From NCBI GenBank assembly GCA_048213135.1, contig PS015153.1, positions 18,962 through 58,540 on the forward strand: 39,579 nucleotides of DNA, in the 5' to 3' direction. The DNA is from Reclinomonas americana ATCC 50394 (lineage: Eukaryota > Jakobida > Jakobea > Jakobida). The translations under genes and the position numbers were made by a program. Shown here one piece after another: positions 1 through 11,100 of this stretch. Every line of letters starts with the position of its first letter. Position 1 is the stretch's first letter. The notes under the pieces were generated by a model, which was given only the letters and a program-made list of their open reading frames with translations, ran no database searches and was not told where the DNA came from.

Positions 1-1
1 C

Positions 2-3000
2 CAGGCATCACCCAAACCACCTCCACTCTCCGCCTACCACGCCGTGATCACCGCCATGTGCAAGAACGGACTCGTGGCTGGCGCGCATGACCAGGTACCC
101 ATCCCTCCTGTCTCCGCTGTTCACACACCGTCCTCGTTCTCACCCTCTTCTTCTTGCACGAAGTGGTGGCCTCGCATTCGCCAACTGTACGGCGAACCCG
201 AGGAGAAAATGTACAACCTGCTCATTCGCTCGTGCGCCACGGCCGACTTTGGACCGCGCGTGGATCTCGCCGCCCGCCTGCTCGACGAGATGAGGAGGCA
301 TGTAGTGGCGCCGTCCAAGCACACGTGCATTGCGTTATTTCATGTTGCGTGAGGGAGGCAGGGAGGGAGGGATGAGGTCGATGTGAATGCAACTCCTCTG
401 CGGACACTTTCCTTTGCCTGCGACGCACTCACTGAGACAGCAAGAGACGTGACTTTAAGTCGTTACTCCTTCCCCTCTTTGCGCACTCGCAGAGAGAGAG
501 AGAGAGAGAGAGAGAGCGCGATCTCCTTCACGGTAGCTTGATGCAGCTCCTCGCCGGCATCCCCCTTTTATGGGCACATGCATTGAGTAGAGACAGATGT
601 GTGTTTACTCTCGTTTCTCAGCCTTTGTTGTGCAGACAGATACACGCACGCACGTACATAGTGAGGAGAGTGCCGTGCGGTTCCACCAATGTTCTCCTCT
701 CCGTCACCTTCGCACGCACTTGCTGAGAGATGGTAGCGTGATGCAATTCAGTCTGCCGTTTCCTCCCTTTCATGACACACGTGTTGAGGGAGAAACAGGT
801 GTGATGTTGCTGTCGTTTCTCCTCTGCCTTTGTTTCTCAGACAATTACGCAGATATATATAGAGAGACGTGAGCTCCACTGGTACTCTCCTCTACTTCAC
901 ATTCGCACATGCTGGGAGGCGGAAGCTTGATGCAGCTCCTCTGCCGTTTCCTCCCTTTCATTGACACACGTGTTGAGGGAGAAACAGGTGTGATGTTGCT
1001 GTCGTTTCTCCTCTGCCTTTGTTTCTCAGACACGAGAGAGAGAAAGAAAGCGACATTTGACTACATGGAGTATTCTCCTCTCCTTCACCTCCGCACAGTC
1101 TAAGAGACGGTTGCTTGATGCAGCTCCTCTGCACTTTCCTCTCATTATTGGCACGTATTGAATGGAAACAGATGTGTCTTGGCTGTTGTTTCCCTTTGCC
1201 TTGTTACGTAAGCAAGATCACAGAGAGAGAGAGCGAGAGACAGAGCAACGTACACTCGTTTGTGGCATGTGTCCTGCTTTATCTTCTCTTCCCCTTCCGT
1301 TCGTCTCCCACCCTTCTCACACTTAACCTTCCCCTTGTCATAGGTCTTCGGTCNNNNNNNNNNNNNNNNNNNNGAAGGAGATGTGGAGACGAAGAGAGCA
1401 AGAAGAGAGAGAACGAGGCGAGAGCAAGAAGAAGAATTGACACGAGAAAACTGAGAAGAAGAAGACGAAGAAGGCGAGAACGTAATGCTGTGAGAGCGAG
1501 AGGAAAACGGGATGAGAAAGAGAGGAGGGTGAAGGGCACGAGAGCAGGAGATGATGGAAACGGTTGTGAGGAAGGAGATTGCGAAGTGAACGGATGCGAG
1601 GGCGAGAGAGAGAGAGGAACAGATACAATGAGAGACAAACCGGCCAGCTGACTCGGCGTGGGCGTGGCCGACAGCGGCGCGCAGGCAGCAATGAGGGCGT
1701 TGAAGGCGCTCAAGGCGTGCTTTTCGTACTTGCGCGTCGGACCTGCGACACGAATCAGAAGAATGCTTCTCACCATGAACAGTGACTCTTCGCGGCGCAC
1801 CACTGTCATAAAATGCCTCCCACGTTCGCCTGGCTGCTTCCGCCTGACCGCACTGCACAGCGGCCACCACGTAGGCGCTCATGGCGTTGGCGCTGGTGGG
1901 TGCCACCTCGCGGAGCTAGTTTGAGGGTTTTCTGGACGTCGGGCCAGCTGCGGGCGCNNNNNNNNNNNNNNNNNNNNNNNNNNNNNNNNNNNNNNNNNNN
2001 NNNNNNNNNNNNNNNNNNNNNNNNNNNNNNNNNNNNNNNNNNNNNNNNNNNNNNNNNNNNNNNNNNNNNNNNNNNNNNNNNNNNNNNNNNNNNNNNNNNN
2101 NNNNNNNNNNNNNNNNNNNNNNNNNNNNNNNNNNNNNNNNNNNNNNNNNNNNNNNNNNNNNNNNNNNNNNNNNNNNNNNNNNNNNNNNNNNNNNNNNNNN
2201 NNNNNNNNNNNNNNNNNNNNNNNNNNNNNNNNNNNNNNNNNNNNNNNNNNNNNNNNNNNNNNNNNNNNNNNNNNNNNNNNNNNNNNNNNNNNNNNNNNNN
2301 NNNNNNNNNNNNNNAACTCGCTTGCTCCTCATTCCCGTCGTTCGTTTCCGTGTTCTCTTTCTCTCGCTCACATCCACTCGTCTTATCTGCATTCATCTTC
2401 TTTGATCCCCCCGCCTCCCTCTCTATCTCTCTCTCCTTTCCCTCTCTGTCCCTCTCCCTTCCATCTGCTGACCGTCCATGTAACCTGCGCAGGTGGCTGG
2501 GACACGGCACTGGTACTCCTCTCACGAGCCATTGACAAATGTCGACTGACCCCCGACGTGGTGACCTTCAACTCCCTCGTCAGTGTGGCCTGGCAAGAGT
2601 ACCGAGCGGCCACCATGCATCGCCAGGGTGAGTGTTGAACTGATATGATACCAATGCGGTAGGAGCCAACTCATTTCGAATTCGTCGTCTCCCATCGTTC
2701 TACTTACGTTTGCTTGTTCCCCGCCCTCCCTTCTTCCTGTTTCCGGTTGTGCGCACTCTGTCTTTCTTCTCGTTCTCCAGTCACACATGCCGTTCCTTTA
2801 TTTGGTCGTGTCGTTCAGACTGTAATAGTCGTGTTTGCATCGGTGAGCATGCGAAGAGAGGGTGCTTTGTGTGACCACAGACCTTTGGTTTCTCCATGTA
2901 CTCGGCACGCTGGCACTAGTACATGTTACCTGCGCGCACACACAAAGGCTTCACCATCCGCTGTAGTTTAATACACCACTGGCGACTCACACTTTTCACC

Positions 3001-5364
3001 CATTGCAGCCTCGCCATCGACCGTGGCTGCCGCGAATGAGCAGGTCTCCCTCCCCCTTTCCTCTCTATGTCTCTAATTCTTTGCTATCTTCTCACACCCC
3101 CTCTCCCCCTTCCCCAGATCCTCTCCCGCCTCACACACCTCATCAACACCACCGGCTTCCACATTGGCGACAGCGAGTATTTTGCGCGCACCGTCTCACG
3201 ACTGGCGGCACGCCTGACACCGGAGCTCGTCGCCCGCCGTCTGGCCATCCAGCCAGAGCAAATCACCACGGCCGGCCTCAATGCCGAGTATCTCACTCGC
3301 CGGCTCGAGGCCGCCGCCGAACGGCGCGACGTGTCGACGGCGCTGGTGGCGTACGAGACGCTGACCGCGGCCGCGCCGCAGACACTGCAGATCGACCACC
3401 TGTTGTGGGTGCTCGAGGCGCTGCGACCGCGCGATGAGATGCAGCTGCAGCAGGCTCGTCGTGGCGCGGTGGCGAAGGAGGCGGAGGCTGCTGATGCGAC
3501 ACTGGCGCGGCAGGTGAGTCGAGGTTGTCGAAAAGTGGCTTCCGCTGTGTCGTCTTCTCACTTCTCACGCAGCCGCCCTCCGCTGCATTTTGGAACGGCG
3601 CCGAGGGACCCGTGCGCGCCATGGTGTACTACGACGAGGCCAGCAAGTCGTCAAGGCATCGCTTGCCCGTGCGCATTGCCGGTGCCGTGGTGCGCCTCTC
3701 CAGCGACGCCGAGAGCTGCGGAATTGATGTGGCGCACGATGTGCGGTGGCATTCGGCGCTCTTGAAGCTGCTGGCCCCAGAGTCCGTGCAGCCGTACTGG
3801 GGTGTGATGGTTTGTGGTCGAGCCACATCGCGAACAGCTTGTTCTCTCTGATTCACCTTGCCGCCGCCAGAACATGTACGGCATTCCACCGTCGATTCGT
3901 CTGTACAACTCGGCCATGCGCGTGGTCGCACGTGACCCTGAGCATGTGCACGAGTGTTTCATGATGTGGGACGAGTTGTCGGCGTGCGGACTGATGCCCG
4001 GCAACACGCACACCCTCAACATTTTGTTGCGCGCTTGCGTCACGGTGCGCGTGGGGACAGAGAGGGAGGACGGAGGGAAGGGAGAGAGAGTGAGGGAAGG
4101 GAGACAGAGGGTGAGGGACAGAGAGAGAGGGGGGAAGGGAGAGAGAGGAGGGAAAGGGAGAGAGAAAGAAGGGTGAAGGGAGGAAGAGAGACAGAGAGAG
4201 AGAGAGGAGTGGGAGAGAGGAGGGAGGGAGAGAGGGACGGAGGGAAGGAGAGAGAGAGAGAGGCAGAGTGAGAGAGAGGAGGGGAGGGAAGGGAGAGAGG
4301 AGGGAAAGGGAAAGAGAAAGAATGGTGAAGGGAGCAAGAGAGACAGAGAGGGAGATGCGTAGTGTTTTGTGTCTTGGCCTGAGGTGGACGCTGATTGTTG
4401 TTTGTGTTGCAGACCGCTGACCCGCAACGTGCTGCCGACTTGATGGTGTATTTTGGCGATTTGGTGAGTGCTCGGTGTATTTGTATGTGAGCGGGAGTGA
4501 CAGATTGGGAGCGGGAGTGACAGATTGGGAGCGGGAGTGCAGATAGGGAGCGGGAGCGACAGCAAGGAGCGGGAGCGACAGAAGGAGCGGGAGCGAGAGG
4601 AAGGGATGGGAGAGACAGAATGGGAATGTGAGAGACAGAAAGGGAATGTGAGAGGCAGAAAGGAATGTATTTGCCACACGCTTCCAGCGTTGATCAGCTC
4701 CTGACCGTTCTTCGGTTGGCGTGTCTCTGTCGCTCTGCTCGTCAATTTGATCTTTTACACACTCCCTTTCTTCGCACATTCCCTTGTTCGCCCCTTCCCT
4801 TTCCTCCGCATCCCTTTCCCTTGTCCCTCGCAGAACGTGCCTGCCGACACCGTGACACTGAACACACTGCTGGCCGTGTGCCTGGCGAGCAACCGCGACG
4901 GCCGCACCGCACTGCACGTGTTCCACCACATGACCGGTATCGTGTCGCGTAACGATGTGGGTCCAGTTGCGTTCTCTCGTCGAAGAGTCTCCACAACAAC
5001 ACACCCACTCATCCCTCCCTCTCTCTCCCCCTCCCAGATCGACCCACAATGGCGACTCCCGCACTCGCCAAAGGTGCCGCCCGACGCCATCACCTACGCC
5101 ACACTCCTGCGCACGCTCCTCTCCAGTCACATGGTGCACGACGCGGTGGCGTACTTTGAGGAGGCCATTCAACGCTTCCCGCACGAGACCGAGCTGTACC
5201 GCGTGACAGTCGCCGGACTCGTGTCGGGCGGACACGCCCCGCACGCGCGAAGAATACTAGAGGCGGCCAAGAATAATGGAGTAATGTTGGACGCGGATAC
5301 GATGCGCAAGGTGCAGCAGGCGCCGATGAAGCCGGCGGCGGTGCGTTTCCGCAACGTGACGTGA
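2..5364 (+). CDS. Pentatricopeptide-repeat (PPR) protein, 5' partial, multi-exon
   Basis: Exons: 2-94, 164-343, (two exons on the reversed contig 1374-1957), 2493-2627, 3009-3043, 3118-3513, 3573-3809, 3871-4044, 4413-4463, 4834-4956, 5038-5364 (TGA). All junctions between 2493 and 5364 keep frame. Repeats show the PPR helix-turn-helix pattern, for example YHAVITAMCKNG, MYNLLIRSC, PDVVTFNSLVSVAW, RLYNSAMRVVARD, HTLNILLRAC, VTLNTLLAVCLASN and ITYATLLRTLLSS, spaced roughly as 35-residue units. PPR proteins are helical RNA-binding proteins, usually acting on mitochondrial or plastid transcripts. No DYW or SMR end is visible; the protein ends in a short basic tail. The amino terminus and any targeting peptide lie outside the window. 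Exon 2 could end at 343 (donor GTTGCG) or 348 (GTGAGG); this cannot be tested because the next exon starts in a gap. Family call is firm, the RNA target unknown. Confidence 0.85.
520..1240 (+). repeat. Intronic tandem repeat, about 190-bp unit, four copies
   Basis: Copies are anchored by TTGATGCAGCTCC or close variants at about 538, 741, 928 and 1115. The second and third copies are nearly identical over more than 100 bp (CCGTTTCCTCCCTTTCAT, then GTTGAGGGAGAAACAGGTGT). The array fills most of the PPR intron starting at 344. Open frames through it are repeat artefacts. Confidence 0.8.
1374..1957 (-). other. Contig carrying PPR exons in reverse orientation (probable scaffolding inversion)
   Basis: This 584-bp contig lies between two N gaps. 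Its minus strand reads as PPR sequence: an exon from the right edge to 1774 (motifs WPDVQKTLK and PTSANAMSAYVVAA) and an exon 1742-1641 (motif LSAFNALIAACAPL), separated by an apparent 31-nt intron with GT and AG ends. The exon at 1641 ends in phase 1 at a GTTTGT donor. Joined to the plus-strand exon at 2493 it restores a glycine codon and a continuous PPR repeat (QLAG then GWDTALVLL). An apparent one-base shift occurs near 1909, between WPDVQKTLK and LREVAPTS; it could be a sequencing error near the contig edge or a splice acceptor at CTAG. Most likely the contig was placed backwards, so these are missing exons of the surrounding plus-strand gene. Confidence 0.8.
4045..4412 (+). repeat. GA-rich PPR intron
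   Basis: This intron is an almost pure purine (GAGAGGGA-type) tract of about 300 bp ending in TTTGTGTTGCAG. The long minus-strand open frames across it, rich in Ser, Leu and Pro, are artefacts of low complexity. Confidence 0.8.
4490..4665 (+). repeat. Short tandem repeat, about 18-bp unit
   Basis: Variants of GGGAGCGGGAGTGACAGATT repeat directly after the 51-nt exon 4413-4463, grading into GGGAATGTGAGAGACAGAAA. It lies in a PPR intron (4464-4833). Confidence 0.75.
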
Positions 5365-5381
5365 CGCGACACGACGAGGAC

Positions 5382-5387
5382 AATAAA
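5382..5387 (+). terminator. Polyadenylation signal of the PPR gene
   Basis: AATAAA lies 17 bp after the TGA stop. The SET gene on the opposite strand ends at 5433, so the two 3' ends converge within about 70 bp. Confidence 0.65.
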
Positions 5388-5432
5388 ATTAATTGAGAAA
5401 ATTGGCAAGACAGCAAGTGGGGTGGAGTGGTC

Positions 5433-7516
5433 CTAGTCCGTGTACTCGTCCATGTCTGCGGGGAAGGGGAGTGAGAAGTGGAAGAGTGCGAAAGAGATGT
5501 GAGGAAAAGGAGGGGCATACCGTAGAGGACGTTGTAGCGGTCGCACAGCTGTGGAGGAGGTGAGCAAGAGAAGGGGATCAAGGGAGAGGGACGAAGAAAT
5601 ACTCACCTCAGCATACCTACAAGAGGAGAGGAGAAGCCAGTGAGTGACAATCGAGACACGATCGCATGACCGCAAGGCTCACCATGAGGGCGCAAAATCG
5701 AGGCCGTCCTCGGTGTAGTCCTCGGTGAACTCCTCGCCGGGGTGAATGTCGCGGAGGGCGTAGCAGTCGCCGCCGACGGTGCCGTCGGAGCCGATCTGTG
5801 TGAGAGGAGAGGGATGGAGTGATTAGGGGAAAGGGGGAAGGGAAAGGGGGAAAAGGCGAAGGTGAGTCACGTGATGAGTGCGCCTTCCGTCTAACTCATT
5901 CACAAGACTCAAGAAAGGTAGGAACACGTAAGCAATGAGAATAAATGCAGCATGTAGTGTTTAGTGTGTGCGAATGAGAGTGTGCTTGCTCTTCCTTCGC
6001 CATTACCCCCACATTGCTGTCTTTTCTCAACCACTTCTCACTCTCACTCGCAGCGTTCGCAGGAACTAATTGTTTCCCTTGAACGAGGACATGCAACGCT
6101 CTGCGCGATCCAGGTCAGCTCACCTCGCCGCAGCGACATTCACAATACTGCACGCACTCATCTCACCTCATTCCGCTCCCTGTGCATTCAAACTTTCTTC
6201 CTCTGCGTGGTTTCTCATCCACTTCTCAATCTCATCCAGAAGCACTCATTCTTGGTGGAGACAGGGTTTCGTTTTGAAGAGGAAAACGAATGCTCTGCGC
6301 AATCCACTACTCTACAAGACCACACACGGCACTCGTTCTTCGTCTCTCTCTCTCTCTGTACCGTACATCCGCCTTGGCCGTACAGCAGNNNNNNNNNNNN
6401 NNNNNNNNTGACTCTCCAATTCTCTCTCCTTCTCCTCGTCTTCTCTTCTCACTCTGCTCTATTCTCTGCTGTACGGCCAAGGCGGATGTACGGTACTAGT
6501 CTAGTTCTTTTCTTCTTTCTTTCTTTCTTTCTCTCTCTCGCTCTCTTTCTTACATTCTTTCATTCTTTCATGCACTGGAGATACTGTTTCGTTTGGACAA
6601 GAACATGCAACGCTCTGCGCAATCCAGGTCAGCTGACTTTTCTCTCGTTCTCACAAGACTGCACGCTGCACTCATTCTTCGTCTCTCCTCCTTTCTTTCT
6701 CTTTTCCTTTCCTTTCTCCCCTCCCCTTTCCCCTTTCCTTCCTTTCCCTCAAGACTGAACCGTGCACTCATCTCACCTCATTCCTCTATCCATGCCTTCA
6801 CCCGTTTTCCTCTGCCTGTCATCCAACTCATCTGCTTCCCATCCTCATTCACATGCACTCATTCTCAGTGGAGATACTGTTTCGTTTGGACAAGAACATG
6901 CAACGCTCTGCACGATCCAGGTCACCTGACTTTTCTTGTTCTCACAAGACTGCACACTGCACTCATTCTACGTCTCTCCTCCTTTCTTCCTTTTTCCCTT
7001 CCCTTTCCCTCCCTTCCCCCCTTTCCCTCCCTTCCCCCCTTTTCCCTCTTTGCCCCTTCCCCCTTCTCCCCCTTTCCACTCACCGTGGCCTCCTTCGCAT
7101 GATTGACAAACCTCCCATCATCCGACAAATGCACCAACACCTCCGCCTCCTCGCCCTCCTTCCCCTCCTCCGCCCACGTGTGCATCAAGTACGTGCGCCG
7201 CTCATCGTCGCTGCTCAAGCCCGCCAACAGCGCACGCCCTTCACTGACAGTCAGTCGCTCCATGCGCGCCTTGGCAACGCACCAGACGAGCTGAGCGAAG
7301 AAGAGAAAGGAGAAACAAGACAAAAACCGAACATGAGATTGATTGTGCGCATCTGAGCCTCTCTCTCTCACTCTCTCTCTCTCACACACACATGCACACG
7401 ATCGCTCACATGCTGTCACACAATCACTCACTCTTTCACATGATCATTCACATGATCGTTCACTCGCTCACACTCTTGCTCTTCCTTCCCTCATCTCCGC
7501 CTCTCCCCCTCCCTTC

Positions 7517-7554
<38 letters not shown>

Positions 7555-7689
7555 CACACACACACACACACACACATACACACACACACTCTCTGTCTGT
7601 CACGCAACTGTGCCCTTTGGAACAAACTGCGCAGCAAACACGCCCTTTCCCTTCCCGTCCGACTCCTTGACTTCATACGCGACGTTCAT
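5433..7689 (-). CDS. Compact SET-domain protein (putative lysine methyltransferase)
   Basis: Exons: 7689-7609, 7290-7084, 5795-5683, 5616-5607, 5548-5521, 5455-5433 (TAG). All phases agree, giving about 153 aa from the ATG at 7689. The SET fold is visible in order: the opening strand and turn VKESDGKGKGVFAA with FVPKGT (residues about 7-27), the FVNH motif (about 87-90), then ALRDIHPGEEFTEDY (about 109-123), which holds the GEE and catalytic-tyrosine region. SET enzymes transfer methyl groups from S-adenosylmethionine to lysines. There are no pre- or post-SET zinc-binding cysteines, so it resembles the small SET-only proteins of bacteria and protists. The usual NHSCDPN is replaced by NHAKEAT, so activity is uncertain. 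The first intron has a GTTGCG donor, and one exon is only 10 nt. The start could lie further upstream if an exon was missed. Confidence 0.8.
6050..7060 (+). repeat. Degenerate tandem repeat in SET intron 2
   Basis: Copies of GGACAAGAACATGCAACGCT followed by CTGCGCAATCCAGGTCAGCT occur near 6596 and 6888, with diverged copies near 6085 and 6265. The spacing is about 290 bp between the best pair. The downstream part of each copy is a C/T-rich stretch. Confidence 0.7.
6359..6495. repeat. Perfect 30-bp inverted repeat around a 20-N gap
   Basis: Arms 6359-6388 and 6466-6495 are exact reverse complements (core CCGCCTTGGCCGTACAGCAG in the left arm). The 77-bp interval contains the gap 6389-6408, which starts immediately after the left arm. 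It could form a hairpin in DNA or in the intron RNA. Confidence 0.85.
7365..7600 (+). repeat. CT and CA microsatellites in SET intron 1
   Basis: The tract contains (CT)n, (CA)n and a short repeat of TCACATGATC-like units. Frames through it are low-complexity artefacts. Confidence 0.85.
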
Positions 7690-7927
7690 GGCTTCGTCTC
7701 TCTCACAGAGTGTCTCTCAGACTGCCTTTGCTCTCACTGGTGAGTGTGTCCGAGGTGATGTGTCATGAACTCGGACATTGCAATTGTTCCGTGCAATATC
7801 AGCAACAAACAAAGCACCAGGTTTGATGGAAGTCGAAGCATGCACGAAACAACACAAACGCCCTCAATGACGCACCGGTCAGCTCTGCTTGTCAAGTGGA
7901 GCCTGCAACTTTCGCAAACAGCAGAAA

Positions 7928-8066
7928 CAATTCATTCACCATCAACAGCTGTCTTGACGACTAAGTCCAAACGTATCCAAAACATCAAAGCAAACAGCAG
8001 TCTTGAGGCAGCAGCAGGTTTCTTGTGTGTGTTTGCTCTCGGAGCTTCGAACAAGTCGAGAACTGC
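7928..8066 (+). repeat. Dispersed repeat, copy 1
   Basis: Landmarks in order: CAATTCATTCACCA, CGTATCCAAAACATCAA, CAGTCTTGAGGCAGCAGC, GGTTTCT plus a short TG run, GCTCTCGGAGCTTCGAACAA, GTCGAGAACTGCGATC. Parts of the same series recur near 16839, 33414 and, inverted, near 35868. This copy lies between the MORN gene 3' end and the SET gene start; nothing else is seen in 7690-8169. Confidence 0.75.
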
Positions 8067-8169
8067 GATCTCCCCGCATAACAGCTCGCACCAAAAGCAT
8101 TCCCTTCACCCTCATCCCTTCTGCACCTCAAGCATTGCATTTCCATTACCACTCTTCCCCACCCTCACA

Positions 8170-11100
8170 TTACAACATTGGCGATCCCACTCTCCTCGGC
8201 GAGCGCTGCCCGTCAAACAACGCCGTCGGTCGCAGCGGCGAACTCCCTCCTCCTCCTCCACCACCACCTCCTCCGCCTGCGGTCGGCGACATTCTCCCAC
8301 TTCCACTCCTCGCCAGCGTCGCCGCATCATCGTGGTGATAGTCGTCGTCGCCCTTGGCGGGATAGTTGAGGATGCCGTCGCACATGCGGTCCTGGTACCA
8401 CGAGCCGGAGAACACGCTGCCGTTTGCGTACTCGAAGCGACCTTGGCCGGATTTCTTGCCGTCGATGAAACGGCCCTGCGAGGGTGAGGGAGGGAGAGAA
8501 AGAGAGAGGGGAAAGAGGGTGAGTGAGTGAGGGAGGGGGAGGGAGGGAGAGAATGAAAGAGAATGAGAGTGTGAGAGCGCGACAGTGAGTGACGGGATGG
8601 AGGGAGGGCGCAAGTATGAGAGGAGAAAGGGCGGGAGGAGGGAAAACGGGACAGTGATCATGAGGGTGGGAGGGAGGGAAGAGTGAGTATGAGTTTGAGA
8701 GAGGGGATGAAGGGAGGGAGAGTAAACGGGGCGAGTTGGTGCAGGAAAGACAGAGGGAGTGAGACAGTGAGATAGAGAGACAGAGTGCAAGAAAGCGAGT
8801 CAGCAAGTGAGCAAATAATGGTGTATATGCTTGTGTGTGTGTGCGTGTGTACGCGTCGCCACTCACAGTGTAAGTTCCTTGCATGGTCTGCACATGGAGG
8901 AAGAGAGTGAGCACAAGGTTTATGAATAGAAACAGCACTCCCCAACGCACCGTCAACACTCCATGCCCGTGATACAGGCCATCCTTGAACTCGCCCTCGT
9001 AGCGGTGTGGAGTGCCGGGTGTGGAGTTGTCCACCAGCAGGCCCTTGAGCATTTCGTCGTCGAGCCATTCGCCCTCGAAGCGCGATCCGTTCTCAAACAC
9101 AAAGATGCCACGTCCTTCCCGCTTGCCAAAGTTCCACTGGCCTGTGGAGAGAGAACGTAAGAGGAAGAAGTGAGCAATCAGTGACAGAGGAACGAGAGAG
9201 AGAGAGCGGAACGGGGAGGATCAGAGAATCTCGTTCACCCTCCTGTTGCATAAACAGTGCATGTCAAGAATGATGGCTGAATCGACAGGGTGCGAGTGCA
9301 CGCTGCCGAGCAATCAGTGCCGCCCTCTCTCAATTGACGCACGCAGAACGTCAAACTGTTGGGTGCGTTTCCTCAATCTGGGTGGGTCAGCTGGCTCTTC
9401 TGTCTCCTCTCACTTATCCTTGTAACTTACTTCGCGCCAAGCTTTTCTTTGTGCTTCTGACTCTGTTTCTCTCCTTCTGCTTCGTCTCCTTCTCTTTCCA
9501 CCACTCTTCTCCCCCCTCCTCCCTTAATAGTAGTCTCCTTCTTCCTATCCTCCTATCACATGGATGGGTCCCACATATCTAGCCTCTCCTTCCCCCCATA
9601 TGTCGCCTTCCCCACGAACTTCCTTCGCCCCAAGCTTCACTTTCGTTCTTCTGACTCTCCAAATTCTCATCATTCTCCTTCGTCTTCTCTTTCTACCACT
9701 CTGCCTCTAATTTCTCCACATCTTCCTGTCACTGGTTCCAATCCTCTTTCTCGTACATTCTTTACCCCTCTCCTCTTCCCTTTCCCGTCTCACTGTCTCC
9801 CCTCGTTTCTCATTTCCACCACTCCTCTCACAGCCCCCTCGTTTCACCTCTCTGCGCATTTCCCTGTCTTCTCTCTCACCCCTCTCCCCTCCTTTCCCTT
9901 CCCCCTTTCCCCCTCTCCCCCTCTCCCCCTCTCCCCCTCCCCCCTCTCCCCCTCCCCCCTCTTACTCACCATCATACACCGCTCCACTCGCATAGATAAA
10001 CACGCCATGCCCATGGCGCATGTCATCGCGAAACTGTCCCGTGTACTTGCCGCCACCCATCGGATACCGAAACTCGCCACGCTGCAGGTGATCCAATCGG
10101 AAGCTGCCGTCAAACACACACCCGTTGCTCATCTCCAGCCGCCCGCGACCGTGCCTCTGGTCCTCGGCCCACGTGCCCGTGTACACACTGCAGTCGCTGT
10201 AGTGGCAGCTACCCTCGCCGTGCCGCTTGTCGTGCGCCCACATGCCTGGCGGGGGCGGTGAGTGGGGGAGGAGAAAGGGGTAGAGAGAGAGGGATTAACC
10301 TTCGTATCGCGCTCCGTCCGTGTAGTAATGCGTCCCCCTTCCGTGTCGCATGTTATGGTAAAATTCACCCACATAGATCTGGAGCCAGGTGGGTGAGTTA
10401 ATGTGTAATGCTCATTCGTCCTCCACATTTGTCGAACCTGCCCATTCGCATACTCGAACCGCCCCTCCGCAATCTCGTCCTTGATGAAGGTGCCAGAGAA
10501 CTTGGAACCCTTCGTGGTCACAAAGGAGCCCATGCCGTGCCGCTGGTCGTTGCGCCAGTCACCTGTCGCGATGGTGGGTGGGATGACAGCGTGAAGAGGG
10601 TTTCGACAAGCAACTCACCAATGTATGTTCCATGCGGTCCAGTCAGCGTACCATGTCCGTTTCTCATACCGTGTGCGAACTCGCCCTCTGAAATTATCGA
10701 GAGAAGAAGAGTGCTGTGAGAGATAGAGGGAGAGACACAGCCACGATCCACATCTCAATTATGTCTCGCCATCTCACAATCCTCAGCAAGACAAAGGACA
10801 AGCATTACAAGGCGCTCTAATCAATCTCCAGCAAGAAAGGACTGAGCGCCAGCATGAGCTCACATCTCCTCCTGTCTCTCAGTCTCACCCACTCTCGGGG
10901 TGCATTACACATCCCCCTCCTCAACCCGCGCCTTTCCCTCTTTCGCCACACAGAATGAACAAGGAGGCATCAATCAGCGACCACTGCTCAGTCTCTCTTC
11001 ACCTCTTTCGCACTCTCAGCCTGACTCTCCGCCTTGCGCCCTTTCAGTATGAACACGCATTGCACGGCGCTCTCATCCCTCTCCCCCTCCCAGCAAGAAG

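Noticed and set aside
1115-1651. Plus-strand frame of 178 codons crossing a 20-N gap, rich in Arg and Glu
   Set aside because: Low-complexity GA tract; the opposite strand carries PPR exons.
3651-5244. Long minus-strand open frames (364 and 463 codons) opposite the PPR exons
   Set aside because: They owe their length to the GA-rich intron read as Ser/Leu/Pro repeats; the plus strand has clear PPR exons with consistent splice phases.
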